NCBI GenBank assembly: GCA_029780415.1
Contig: JAKOYN010000062.1
Span: forward strand, 1-64,000
Source of the DNA: RXIX01 sp003989075
GTDB taxonomy: Bacteria; Pseudomonadota; Gammaproteobacteria; Competibacterales; Competibacteraceae
Reading direction: 5' to 3'
DNA length: 64,000 bases
The translations under genes were made by a program, and so were the position numbers. The notes below the pieces were generated by a model. That model was not told the DNA's origin. It ran no database searches and saw nothing but the letters and a program-made list of their open reading frames with translations. Positions 49,495 to 58,712 of this stretch are shown here, piece after piece (position 1 is the first letter of the stretch; every line of letters begins with the position of its first letter).

Positions 49495-50858
49495 TGGAAA
49501 CCAGTCCACTGCTTTCGCTTTTGGCCCTGGTCGTGACGCTCGGGGTGTTGATCACCGTGCACGAGTTTGGCCATTTCTGGGTGGCGCGGCGTCTAGGCGT
49601 GCGGGTGCTGAAATTTTCCATCGGCTTTGGCAAGCCGCTGTGGCGGCGCGTGGGCGGCGATGGCGTCGAATATATCATCGCGATGCTGCCACTGGGCGGC
49701 TACGTCAAGATGCTTGACGAGCGCGAGGAGCCGGTACCGGCGGCTGAGCTGCACCGGGCCTTCAATCGCCAGCCACTCAAGACGCGCTTCGCGATCGTAC
49801 TGGCCGGACCGCTGTTCAATTTCCTGTTTGCCCTGGCTGCCTATACCCTGATGTTCATGGTCGGCGTACCGGGCACTCGACCATTACTGGATGCGCCCAA
49901 GGCAACGTCGCCGGCGGCACTGGCCGGTTTTGAAAAAGGCGATGAAATAATCGCCATCGACGGTCAGGAAACGCCGACGCTGAGCGCGGCGCTGCTGGCG
50001 CTGGTCGATCGCGCCATGGCCGGCGAGGTGATCCAGGTTGAAGTTCGCGATGTCGATGAGCGTCCCCGGGTACGGAGTCTGGACCTGCGCGATGCGCCAC
50101 AGGGCGATGAAATGCGCGTGTTCGAGCGTGCCGGTCTGGTGCCATGGCAGCCGGTGTTGCCGGCGGTGATTGGCCAGGTGATGCCCGATGGTGCGGCTGC
50201 GCGTGCCGGTCTGCGCGCTGGGGATCGTATCCTGCGGGTTGAAAGCCAGCCTGTACGCGACTGGCAGGACTGGCGCGAGACGATCAGCCGTCATCCTAGC
50301 CAGCCGCTGCGCGTGCGTATCGAGCGCGATGGCGCTGAGCAGATGCTGGACCTGACGCCCGACGTGCGCGAGGAGCGGCCCGGATCGCGGGTTGGTTTCA
50401 TTGGCGCGGTGGCCGCCGTGCCCGATGATCTCGCCCGCCAGTTGCAGGTCGTGGTACGTTATGGACCGCTTGAAGCCATCGCGGCAGCAGCAGGCAAGAC
50501 CTGGGACATGTCGTTGCTGACCCTGCGCATGCTGGGCCGCATGCTGGTCGGGCAGGCCTCCCTGGATAATCTCAGCGGTCCCTTGACCATCGCCCAGTTT
50601 GCTGGGCAGGCCGCCAGCGCCGGATTCCTGGCCTTTCTGTCGCTGCTGGCGCTGATCAGCATCAGTCTCGGCGTCCTGAATCTGCTGCCGGTGCCGGTGC
50701 TCGATGGCGGGCACCTGCTGTACTACCTGATCGAACTGGTCAAGGGCAGTCCTCTGTCGGAGGCCGCGCAGGCCGCCGGTCAACAGGTCGGCATGGTGAT
50801 TCTGCTGCTGCTGATGGGACTGGCCCTGTTCAATGATTTCAGCCGCCTGCTTGGTTAG
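49494..50858 (+). CDS. rseP: Site-2 zinc metalloprotease RseP
   Basis: ATG 49494 overlaps the dxr stop by one base and gives 454 residues. The zinc motif HEFGHFW is near residue 23, with LLPVPVLDGGHLLYY as the third metal ligand near 400; two periplasmic PDZ regions lie between. RseP cuts RseA to release sigma E when outer-membrane protein folding fails. It lies next to bamA and ompH, whose products it monitors in effect. Confidence 0.96.
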   Translation: METSPLLSLLALVVTLGVLITVHEFGHFWVARRLGVRVLKFSIGFGKPLWRRVGGDGVEYIIAMLPLGGYVKMLDEREEPVPAAELHRAFNRQPLKTRFAIVLAGPLFNFLFALAAYTLMFMVGVPGTRPLLDAPKATSPAALAGFEKGDEIIAIDGQETPTLSAALLALVDRAMAGEVIQVEVRDVDERPRVRSLDLRDAPQGDEMRVFERAGLVPWQPVLPAVIGQVMPDGAAARAGLRAGDRILRVESQPVRDWQDWRETISRHPSQPLRVRIERDGAEQMLDLTPDVREERPGSRVGFIGAVAAVPDDLARQLQVVVRYGPLEAIAAAAGKTWDMSLLTLRMLGRMLVGQASLDNLSGPLTIAQFAGQAASAGFLAFLSLLALISISLGVLNLLPVPVLDGGHLLYYLIELVKGSPLSEAAQAAGQQVGMVILLLLMGLALFNDFSRLLG

Positions 50859-50888
50859 GTGTGCACCGGCGTGGAGTAATCACGGGAT

Positions 50889-53183
50889 ATGAAACGGTAT
50901 CGCCGCTTGTTGGGCTTGTTGGTGCTGCTGGCCGCCGTTACCGGGGTGTTCGCGGGCGAATTCGTAGTCCGCGACATCCAGGTGGAGGGCCTGCAGCGTA
51001 TTTCCGCCGGCACGGTCTTCAACTACCTGCCGGTGCAGGTCGGTTCGACCATCTCGGAACGTGATTACCCGGATATTATCCGCGCCCTGTTCAAGACCGG
51101 TTTTTTCTCTGATGTGGCTCTGGAGCAGCGCGGCAACGTGCTGGTGGTGCTGGTTACCGAGCGGCCGGCGATTGCCGAGATCAGTATCAGCGGCAACAGC
51201 GACATCAGCACTGAGGACCTGAAGAAATCGCTCACCGAAGTCGGTCTCGCCGAGGGCCGGGTGTTCGACCGCTCACTGCTGGACAAGGTTGAGCAGGAAC
51301 TGCTGCGCCTGTACTACAGCCGTGGCCGCTATGCGGTGCGCATCAATACCCAGGTGCGGGCGCTGGAGCGCAACCGCGTTGCGATCAGCCTGGACATTTC
51401 CGAGGGCGCGGTGGCCAGCATTGCCCAGATCAACATCGTCGGCAACAAGGCCTTCACCGAGAAGGAACTGCTGGCCCAGTTGCAGTCCTCCACCGGCAAC
51501 TGGTTTTCGTTCTTCACCAAGGACGATCAGTACGCCAAGCAAAAGCTGGCTGCCGACATCGAAACCCTGCGCTCCTTCTACCTGGATCGCGGCTATCTCA
51601 AGTTCAACGTCGATTCCACGCAGGTCTCGATCACCCCGGACAAGAAAGACGTCTATGTCACGCTCAACATCAGCGAGGGCGAACCCTACACCGTGCAGGA
51701 CGTGCAACTGAGCGGAGATTTTGGCGTGGTGCCCGAGGCCGAGCTGCGTGAGCTGATTGATCTGAAGGCCGGCGAGGTGTTTTCCCGCGCCAAGATGACC
51801 GCGATCACCAAGAAGATCAGCGAGCGTCTGGGTCAGGACGGCTATGCCTTTGCCAATGTCAACACTGTGCCGCAGGTCGACGATGCCCAGCGCACCGTGG
51901 CCCTGACCTTCATGGTCGATCCGGGCAAGCGCGTGTATGTGCGGCGCATCAATTTCCAGGGCAATATCAAGACCCAGGACGAGGTGCTGCGCCGCGAGAT
52001 GCGCCAGATGGAAGGGGCCTGGTACTCGACCAAGGATCTCGATCGTTCCAAGGCCCGCCTGCAGCGTCTGGAATATCTGGAAAGCGTCAATGTCGAAACG
52101 CCGGCGGTGCCCGGTGTCGGCGATCAGGTCGATGCCAACTACACCCTGGTCGAACGGCCCTCCGGCAGCCTGATGTTCGGTATTGGCTATGGCCAGGAAT
52201 CCGGCCTGCTGCTGAACGCGAGCGTCACCCAGAACAACTTCCTGGGCACCGGCAACCAGCTTGGCCTGACGCTCAGCAACAGCGACCTGGGCCAGAACTA
52301 CAGCCTGTCCTGGAACAATCCCTATTACACCCTGGACGGGGTCAGCCTGGGTTTCCGCCTCTACTATCGCGAGATTGACGGCGCCCAGGCCAACACTGCC
52401 AACTACATTCAAAACAGCTACGGCGCTCAGGTCAGTTTCGGTTTCCCGCTGAACGAGTTCGACACCCTGCGCCTGTCGCCTGGCTATGAGTACGTCTGGC
52501 TCGATACCACTGATGAGACGCCCATCGAGATTTTTGAGTATATTGATCGCTATGGTGACCAGTACAACCAGTTCAAGCTGGAAGGCGGCTGGTCGCGTGA
52601 CAGTCGTGATCGGGCGATTTTTCCCACCAGCGGCATGGTGAACATGCTGGGCGCGGATATTGCTCTGCCGGGTAGCGATGCCGAATATTACAAGCTGAGC
52701 TACCGCGCCACCGCCTATTTCCCGCTGGCGCGCTGGCTGACCTGGTCGGTGGGTGGGGAAATCGGCTATGGCAACGGCTATGGCAGCAGTAACGATGGCG
52801 GTCTGCCGTTCTTTGAGAACTTCTACGCCGGCGGTCTGCGCTCGGTGCGTGGCTACAAGTCCAACACCCTTGGGCCGCGCTACAGCGACAACGAGCCCAG
52901 CGGTGGCGCCTTCAAGACCGTGGCCACCACCCAGATGATCGTGCCGGTGCCGTTCATGGAGCGTTCCGAGAATGTGCGTCTGGCGGCGTTTTTTGATATC
53001 GGTAATGTGTTTGCCACCGCATCCGATTTCGATGCCGGTGAACTGCGCTATTCGGTGGGCCTGACCGGTCTGTGGCTGTCGCCGCTGGGGCCGATCGTGC
53101 TCAGCCTGGCTGCTCCGCTGAATGAACAGGACGGCGACGAAACCGAGTTTTTCCAGTTTTCCTTCGGTGTGCCGCTCAACTGA
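50889..53183 (+). CDS. bamA: Outer membrane protein assembly factor BamA
   Basis: The 764-residue protein has a signal peptide ending GVFAG, five POTRA repeats (first FVVRDIQVEGLQRISAGTVF) to about residue 420, and a C-terminal beta barrel with GGLRSVRGYKSNTLGPR (the loop 6 VRGF/Y motif) and a final aromatic-rich strand EFFQFSFGVPLN. It inserts beta-barrel proteins into the outer membrane. GGAG lies upstream. Gene order rseP-bamA-ompH-lpxD is conserved. Confidence 0.97.
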   Translation: MKRYRRLLGLLVLLAAVTGVFAGEFVVRDIQVEGLQRISAGTVFNYLPVQVGSTISERDYPDIIRALFKTGFFSDVALEQRGNVLVVLVTERPAIAEISISGNSDISTEDLKKSLTEVGLAEGRVFDRSLLDKVEQELLRLYYSRGRYAVRINTQVRALERNRVAISLDISEGAVASIAQINIVGNKAFTEKELLAQLQSSTGNWFSFFTKDDQYAKQKLAADIETLRSFYLDRGYLKFNVDSTQVSITPDKKDVYVTLNISEGEPYTVQDVQLSGDFGVVPEAELRELIDLKAGEVFSRAKMTAITKKISERLGQDGYAFANVNTVPQVDDAQRTVALTFMVDPGKRVYVRRINFQGNIKTQDEVLRREMRQMEGAWYSTKDLDRSKARLQRLEYLESVNVETPAVPGVGDQVDANYTLVERPSGSLMFGIGYGQESGLLLNASVTQNNFLGTGNQLGLTLSNSDLGQNYSLSWNNPYYTLDGVSLGFRLYYREIDGAQANTANYIQNSYGAQVSFGFPLNEFDTLRLSPGYEYVWLDTTDETPIEIFEYIDRYGDQYNQFKLEGGWSRDSRDRAIFPTSGMVNMLGADIALPGSDAEYYKLSYRATAYFPLARWLTWSVGGEIGYGNGYGSSNDGGLPFFENFYAGGLRSVRGYKSNTLGPRYSDNEPSGGAFKTVATTQMIVPVPFMERSENVRLAAFFDIGNVFATASDFDAGELRYSVGLTGLWLSPLGPIVLSLAAPLNEQDGDETEFFQFSFGVPLN

Positions 53184-53244
53184 GCAGTTTGCGCAACGCC
53201 CTGGGATGAGAGAGTTTTGTTAACGGATTAGAGGAGAGATCGAA

Positions 53245-53748
53245 TTGAAGGCCATGCATAAGCTGTTGACCGCGGTTGCCCTGGTGCTACCGCTTTCGCT
53301 GGCGCAGGCGGCTGATCTGAAGATCGGTTTTGTCAGCGTTGCCAAGATCCTGAGCAGCGCCCCCCAGGCCGAAGCGGCCAGCAAGCGCCTGGAGCAGGAA
53401 TTTGCGCCCCGCCAGAAGGGGCTGGTCGAAGCGCAGAAATCAGTGCGCAAGCTTGAGGAAAAACTGTCCAAGGATGGGGCGGTGATGAGTGAAAGCCAGC
53501 GCCGCAGCCTGGAAAACGACATCCGTAACCAGTTGCGCGACCTCAACCGCACCAATGCCGAGTTGCGCGAGGATTTCAATCTGCGCCGCAACGAGGAGCT
53601 GGGCAAGTTCCAGAAGCAGGTCCTGGAAGTGATCAATGGCCTGGCCAAGGAAGAAGGCTTTGATCTGGTGGTCAACGATGGCGCGACGCTGTACGCCAGT
53701 CCGCAGGTGGATATCACCGACAAGGTGCTGAGCCGTCTGAAGCGCTGA
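53245..53748 (+). CDS. skp: Periplasmic chaperone Skp/OmpH family
   Basis: GAGGAG at 53231-53236 is eight bases before TTG 53245, which I take as the start; ATG 53254 is the alternative, 17 bases from the same site. The 167-residue protein has a signal peptide ending AQAAD, then LKIGFVSVAKILSSAPQAEA and a long charged coiled coil (about 50-135). Skp trimers hold unfolded outer membrane proteins for BamA. Confidence 0.93.
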   Translation: MKAMHKLLTAVALVLPLSLAQAADLKIGFVSVAKILSSAPQAEAASKRLEQEFAPRQKGLVEAQKSVRKLEEKLSKDGAVMSESQRRSLENDIRNQLRDLNRTNAELREDFNLRRNEELGKFQKQVLEVINGLAKEEGFDLVVNDGATLYASPQVDITDKVLSRLKR

Positions 53749-53762
53749 GCGCGGGCTGTCTG

Positions 53763-54821
53763 ATGGCTACGCTGGGGGATATTGCGACGGTCGCGGGGGC
53801 GTGCCTGCACAGGGGTGATGCGGCCACGGTGGTGTCCGGTATTGCTCCGCTGCACGGCGCGCAACCGGGCCAGATCAGTTTCCTGATCAGTAGTCGCTAT
53901 CGACACCTGCTGGCGAGCACGCAGGCCAGCGCAGTGATCCTGGCCGAGGAACTTGCGGATGCATGCCCGGTGCCGGTGCTGGTGGCCGCCAATCCGCATG
54001 TGGCCTATGCCAGGGCCGCAACCCTGTTTGAGCCGGGCTTGACGCGGTCGCCGGGTATCCATCCGAGCGCCTGGGTTAGCCCCGAGGCTGAGGTGGCCGC
54101 TGATGCCTGGATCGGCCCGCAGTGCACGGTGGAAGCGGGCGCGCAGATTGCGTCTGGGGTGCAGGTCGGTCCCAATTGCGTGATCGGTGAACAGGTGGTG
54201 CTGGGCGCCGGAACCCGGCTGGTCGCGCAGGTGACCATCTGCCATCGGGTGCGCATCGGCTGCCGGGTGCTGGTCCATCCAGGTGCGGTGATCGGCAGCG
54301 ACGGCTTTGGGCTGGCGCCCGATAGTGGGGGACGCTGGCTGAAAGTACCGCAACTGGGCAGCGTCTGGATCGGCGATGATGTCGAAATCGGCGCCAACAC
54401 CACCATTGATCGCGGCGCGCTCGAGGACACGGTCATCGAGGATGGCGTCAAGCTCGATAACCAGATTCAGGTCGCGCACAATGTGCGTATTGGCGCCCAC
54501 AGCGCCCTGGCCGGTTGCGTAGGCATCGCGGGCAGCGCGCACATCGGTCGTCATTGCATGATCGGCGGCGGGGTGGGCATCGCCGGCCATCTCGACATTG
54601 CTGATCGTGTGCAGGTAACCGGCATGTCGCTGGTGACCAAATCGATCAGTACGCCCGGCGCCTATTCCTCGGGACTGGCGGTCGAGCCCAACCGGCTCTG
54701 GAACCGGATCAGTGCACGTCTGCGTCGCCTGGATGAACTGTTCGAGCGCGTGGTGGCCCTGGAAAGAAAACTCCATCGAGACGATCACGAGAAATCGTCC
54801 CCTCCCGATCACAGGGTTTAA
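53763..54821 (+). CDS. lpxD: UDP-3-O-acylglucosamine N-acyltransferase
   Basis: The 352-residue protein has an N-terminal uridine-binding domain and a left-handed beta helix of hexapeptide repeats from about 100 to 320. The catalytic His is in IQVAHNVRIGAHSALAG, with IGSDGFGLAPDSGGRWLK before it. It adds the second acyl chain in lipid A synthesis. It starts 14 bases after skp. Confidence 0.97.
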   Translation: MATLGDIATVAGACLHRGDAATVVSGIAPLHGAQPGQISFLISSRYRHLLASTQASAVILAEELADACPVPVLVAANPHVAYARAATLFEPGLTRSPGIHPSAWVSPEAEVAADAWIGPQCTVEAGAQIASGVQVGPNCVIGEQVVLGAGTRLVAQVTICHRVRIGCRVLVHPGAVIGSDGFGLAPDSGGRWLKVPQLGSVWIGDDVEIGANTTIDRGALEDTVIEDGVKLDNQIQVAHNVRIGAHSALAGCVGIAGSAHIGRHCMIGGGVGIAGHLDIADRVQVTGMSLVTKSISTPGAYSSGLAVEPNRLWNRISARLRRLDELFERVVALERKLHRDDHEKSSPPDHRV

Positions 54822-54833
54822 AAGAAGAATCCC

Positions 54834-55274
54834 ATGGATATCCAGGACATTCTTGAATACCTGCCGCACCGTTACCCTTTTCTGCTGGTTGACCGGGTGC
54901 TGGCTATTGAACCGGGCCTGTCGCTGACCGGCCTGAAGAACGTCAGCTACAATGAACCGTTTTTTCCCGGGCATTTTCCACAGCGGCCGATTATGCCCGG
55001 TGTGCTGATCGTAGAAGCGCTGGCCCAGGCGACCGGAATCCTGGCCTTTAAGAGTGAGGGCGAGAAGCCTGATCATCGTTCGATGTATTACCTGGTGGGT
55101 GTGGACAACGCACGCTTCAAGCGGCCGGTGGTGCCGGGGGATCAACTGATCCTGGATGTGCGTCTTGATCGGATCAAGCGCGGCATCGGCAAGTTCTTTG
55201 GCGAAGCCCGGGTGGATGGCCAGCTGGTGGCTACCGCTGAACTGATGTGCGCCAAACGGGACATCGACTTGTGA
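54834..55274 (+). CDS. fabZ: 3-hydroxyacyl-ACP dehydratase FabZ
   Basis: The 146-residue protein has YLPHRYPFLLVDRV, then FFPGHFPQRPIMPGVLIVEA with the catalytic His and Glu of the hot-dog dehydratase. It supplies unsaturated acyl-ACP for fatty acid synthesis and balances the 3-hydroxyacyl-ACP used by LpxA/LpxD. Its stop overlaps the lpxA start. Confidence 0.97.
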   Translation: MDIQDILEYLPHRYPFLLVDRVLAIEPGLSLTGLKNVSYNEPFFPGHFPQRPIMPGVLIVEALAQATGILAFKSEGEKPDHRSMYYLVGVDNARFKRPVVPGDQLILDVRLDRIKRGIGKFFGEARVDGQLVATAELMCAKRDIDL

Positions 55275-56044
55275 TCGATCCACGGGCAGTGGTGGATCCG
55301 GCGGCCCGAGTGGCCCCGGATGTGACGATCGGGCCGTTCTCGATTATCGGTCCGGATGTGGAAATCGGTGCGGGTACCTGGATTGGCCCGCATGTGGTGA
55401 TTCAGGGGCCGACCCGCATCGGCTGCGATAACCGCATCTACCAATTCTCGTCGCTGGGCGAGATCCCGCAGGACAAGAAATACGGTGGCGAACCGACCCG
55501 GCTGGAGATCGGCGACCGCAACACCATTCGCGAATTTGTCACCATTAATCGCGGCACGGTGCAGGACGCGGGCCTGACCCGACTCGGCGATGACAATTGG
55601 ATCATGGCCTATGTCCATATCGCCCATGATTGCGTGGTCGGCAACCGGACCATCTTCGCCAATGGCGCGTCGCTGGCCGGGCATGTCCAGGTTGAGGATG
55701 ATGTGGTGCTCGGCGGTTTTGCCCTGATCTACCAGTTCACCCGGCTGGGTGTACACAGCTTCTGTGGCTTTGCCTGCGGGGTGCATCACGATGTGCCGCC
55801 CTATGTCACTGTCGCCGGCTACCGCGCCGAGCCGCATGGCATCAATGCCGAGGGTCTGCGCCGGCGCGGTTTCAGCGATGAGGCGATCCAGGCCATCCGG
55901 CGTGCCTATAAGGTACTGTATCGCGCCAATCTGCGTCTGGAAGAAGCGCTCGACAAGGTGCGCGAGATGACCGCCGAATGTCCGCCGCTACAGGTGCTGG
56001 CTGATTTCCTCGCCGCACCGTCACGCAACGGCATCGTCCGCTAG
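55271..56044 (+). CDS. lpxA: UDP-N-acetylglucosamine acyltransferase
   Basis: I place the start at GTG 55271 (VIDPRAVVDPAARVAPDV), which overlaps the fabZ stop (GTGA) and gives 257 residues, the usual length; a longer frame from 55247 is unlikely. The hexapeptide helix and MAYVHIAHDCVVGN (catalytic His) are clear. It is the first step of lipid A synthesis. Confidence 0.96.
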   Translation: MIDPRAVVDPAARVAPDVTIGPFSIIGPDVEIGAGTWIGPHVVIQGPTRIGCDNRIYQFSSLGEIPQDKKYGGEPTRLEIGDRNTIREFVTINRGTVQDAGLTRLGDDNWIMAYVHIAHDCVVGNRTIFANGASLAGHVQVEDDVVLGGFALIYQFTRLGVHSFCGFACGVHHDVPPYVTVAGYRAEPHGINAEGLRRRGFSDEAIQAIRRAYKVLYRANLRLEEALDKVREMTAECPPLQVLADFLAAPSRNGIVR

Positions 56045-56065
56045 CCGGGCAGCATTTTAACCCCT

Positions 56066-57208
56066 ATGCACATCGCCCTGGTCGCCGGTGAGCTATCGGG
56101 CGATCTGCTCGGCGCCGACCTGATGGCGGCGTTGCGGGCGCATTATCCCCAGGCGCGCTTCAGTGGTATCGGCGGGCCGGGGATGATTGCTCAGGGTCTG
56201 CACAGCCTGGTGCCGCTGGAACGATTGGCGGTGATGGGTCTGGTCGAAGTGCTGCGGCATCTGCCGGAATTGCTGCGCATCCGCCGCCAGCTGATCGACC
56301 ATCTGCGCGCTGATCCACCACAGGTTCTCATCGGCATCGACGCGCCGGATTTCAATCTGGGTGTGGAACGCTGCCTGCGCGTCCACGGCATTCCCACTGT
56401 CCACTATGTCAGTCCCTCGGTGTGGGCATGGCGGCCGTGGCGAGTGCGCAAGATTGCTCGCGCTGTCGATCTGATGCTGACTCTGTTGCCCTTCGAAGCG
56501 GCGTTTTATCAGGATCACGGCGTGCCGGTGTGTTACGTCGGACATCCGCTGGCCGACACTATTCCTGTGCACAACGATCTGCGCACGGCGCGCCGGCAAC
56601 TGGATCCGGCTGTGCCGGATGATGCGCCGATCGTCGCTCTGTTGCCAGGCAGCCGCAGTGGCGAAGTGAGCCGCCTGGCGCCCCTGTTTCTGGAGACCGC
56701 CTGCTGGCTGCAGGCACAACGGCCGGAGCTGCGTTTCCTGCTGCCGGCGGCGACACCCCGCATTTATGAGCAACTGGCGGCGCTGCAGGCCGCGCAGGCA
56801 CCGTGCCTGCCGCTGACGCTGGTGCAGGGGCAGGCCCGCACGATCATGGCTGCGGCCGATGTGGTGCTGCTGGCTTCGGGGACGGCGACACTGGAAGCGA
56901 TGCTGCTGAAGCGGCCGATGGTAGTGGCCTATCGGGTAGCGCCGCTGACTGCGTGGCTGGCGCGCTGTCTGCTGCGCGTCAACCACTTTGCACTGCCCAA
57001 TCTGCTGGCCGGCAGTGCACGGGTGCCCGAGTTCATTCAGGGCGCGGCGACGGTGGAGAATCTGGGGCCGGCCGTGCTGCACTGGCTGGACGATGCATCG
57101 GCGGTCGCGCAACTGCGGACGCTGTTTGGCCAACTGCACCAACAGTTGCAGCGCGGCGCCAGTGAACGGGCTGCCGCAGCGATTGTTGAACTGCTTGAAC
57201 GCCGCTGA
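56066..57208 (+). CDS. lpxB: Lipid-A-disaccharide synthase
   Basis: The 380-residue protein has VAGELSGDLLGADLMAAL, VLIGIDAPDFNLGVER, HYVSPSVWAWRPWRVRKI and the GT-B donor motif LLASGTATLEAMLLKRPMVV. It joins UDP-diacylglucosamine and lipid X at the membrane. It ends seven bases before the stop of the convergent acetyltransferase gene, so the lpx run probably terminates about here. Confidence 0.97.
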   Translation: MHIALVAGELSGDLLGADLMAALRAHYPQARFSGIGGPGMIAQGLHSLVPLERLAVMGLVEVLRHLPELLRIRRQLIDHLRADPPQVLIGIDAPDFNLGVERCLRVHGIPTVHYVSPSVWAWRPWRVRKIARAVDLMLTLLPFEAAFYQDHGVPVCYVGHPLADTIPVHNDLRTARRQLDPAVPDDAPIVALLPGSRSGEVSRLAPLFLETACWLQAQRPELRFLLPAATPRIYEQLAALQAAQAPCLPLTLVQGQARTIMAAADVVLLASGTATLEAMLLKRPMVVAYRVAPLTAWLARCLLRVNHFALPNLLAGSARVPEFIQGAATVENLGPAVLHWLDDASAVAQLRTLFGQLHQQLQRGASERAAAAIVELLERR

Positions 57209-57215
57209 GAGGTTC

Positions 57216-58022
57216 CTACTGATCAGCGGGCCAGCCGCGCCCCTGTTCATCGACGCGCACACGCAGTGATTGCGGATTTTCCCCATACAGCGCCGCACGC
57301 GTCGTGTGCTGACCGGTGGCTATCAGGTCACGCTCGGCAATGCTCCAGCACTGCTCATCGCGAAAGATGAAGACGCCATACAGCCAGTGTTCGGACTCGT
57401 CAAATTCGGATAGGCCAATGATGGCCCCGGTTTCATGGTGAATCTCGGCCAGTTCGGGATTATTGGCCGCAACGCGCACGATTTCATAAAACTGGAAGCG
57501 GGCCGGGTCCTGCGCTGGGCCAGTGGCAGCAAATGCGGCATGGTAAGCAACCTGGCCACGGGCTGAGCGAGGGCCGAAGGGCAGCGCCAGAAAAAATGCC
57601 GGCGGCACGTCTGCGAGTATCAGATCAGGGTCATGCCTGAAGCCGAAACGCGCGTAGAACGCAGGCTCACCCAGTACCACGCAGCCTTGCGCGCCGATTC
57701 CACGCATGCACTGCAGTCCACGCTCAATCAGCGTCCGTCCAATGCCCTGTCTCTGATGCTCCGGAAGCACGGAAACCGGTCCGAGTCCATACCAGTCAAG
57801 CGAGCCGTCGGTGATGGTGACGGGTGAAAAGGCAATGTGAGCGACGACCTGGCCGGCGCATTCTGCAACCAGGGAAAGCGGCAGCGCATGTGCGGCGCGC
57901 AGAGCCTGGATAATGAATTGTTCATTGTGCGCGCTATGCGGATGCTGCAGAAAAGCACGCTGCGTGACGGTGCTAATGGCGTGTTCGTCAGCTGGACATT
58001 CCGGGCGAAGGGTGATGTGCAT
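57216..58022 (-). CDS. GNAT N-acetyltransferase with extra C-terminal domain
   Basis: From ATG 58022 (MHITLRPECPADEHAI) the protein has 268 residues. The first 165 form a YhbS-like GNAT domain: GLGPVSVLPEHQRQGIGRTL is the acetyl-CoA loop and EPAFYARFGFRHDPDL the C-terminal part, ending RGQVAYHAAFAA. A further 95 residues (FQFYEIVRVAANNPELAEIH ...) make a second domain I cannot name. It is on the opposite strand inside the otherwise colinear lpxB-rnhB-dnaE block, so it is a local insertion. Substrate is unknown. Confidence 0.8.
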   Translation of the reverse strand: MHITLRPECPADEHAISTVTQRAFLQHPHSAHNEQFIIQALRAAHALPLSLVAECAGQVVAHIAFSPVTITDGSLDWYGLGPVSVLPEHQRQGIGRTLIERGLQCMRGIGAQGCVVLGEPAFYARFGFRHDPDLILADVPPAFFLALPFGPRSARGQVAYHAAFAATGPAQDPARFQFYEIVRVAANNPELAEIHHETGAIIGLSEFDESEHWLYGVFIFRDEQCWSIAERDLIATGQHTTRAALYGENPQSLRVRVDEQGRGWPADQ

Positions 58023-58127
58023 GGCGGTTTTTGCCGGGTATTTAAGGGGTCTGCACCGCATTGTATGCCAGAGCGGCGGGCACTATCCTGTGCGTCCCCT
58101 TTTTCTTCCCTCGGCAGGTAAGCCGCT

Positions 58128-58709
58128 ATGGCCGATTCCTTCCTGATCGCCGGTGTTGATGAAGTCGGCCGCGGCCCGTTGGCCGGTCCGGTGCTTGCCG
58201 CCGCGGTGATTCTCAACCCCGCACACCCCATCGCCGGGCTGGCGGATTCCAAGGCGCTCAGCGAAACGCGCCGCGAACGGCTGGCCGAGGACATCCGGGC
58301 GCATGCCCTGGCCTGGGCGCTGGGCCGCGCTGAAGTGGCCGAAATCGATCGCATCAACATTCTCCAGGCCACGCTGCTGGCCATGCAGCGGGCCGTGGCA
58401 CAGTTGCACATCCAGCCGGTCCAGGTGCTGGTGGATGGCAACCGCTGTCCAGTCCTGCACTGTCCCTGCACTGCGATCGTGAAAGGCGATGCCACGGTAC
58501 CGGCGATCAGTGCTGCATCAATTCTGGCCAAGGTGGCGCGCGACGCTGAATTATGCGCTCTGGATCAGCGCTATCCCGAATACGGCTTTGCCCAGCACAA
58601 GGGCTATCCGACCGCCGCTCATCGCGCCGCGCTGCAGCGTTTCGGTCCCTGCGCTGAGCATCGCCGCTCCTTCGCGCCGGTCGCCGCCGCGCTTGCCAAC
58701 CGGAGCTAG
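58128..58709 (+). CDS. rnhB: Ribonuclease HII
   Basis: The 193-residue protein has IAGVDEVGRGPLAGPVLAAA (first two acids), DSKALSETRRERL, QVLVDGNRCP and ASILAKVARDAEL, all RNase HII blocks. It removes ribonucleotides from DNA. It is four bases upstream of dnaE and presumably cotranscribed from a promoter in the 105 bases shared with the divergent acetyltransferase. Confidence 0.97.
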   Translation: MADSFLIAGVDEVGRGPLAGPVLAAAVILNPAHPIAGLADSKALSETRRERLAEDIRAHALAWALGRAEVAEIDRINILQATLLAMQRAVAQLHIQPVQVLVDGNRCPVLHCPCTAIVKGDATVPAISAASILAKVARDAELCALDQRYPEYGFAQHKGYPTAAHRAALQRFGPCAEHRRSFAPVAAALANRS

Positions 58710-58712
58710 AGC

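Noticed and set aside
53220..55283. 687-residue open frame on the minus strand
   Set aside because: It is antisense to skp, lpxD and fabZ, all strongly supported, and has His/Gln/Arg-rich shadow composition.
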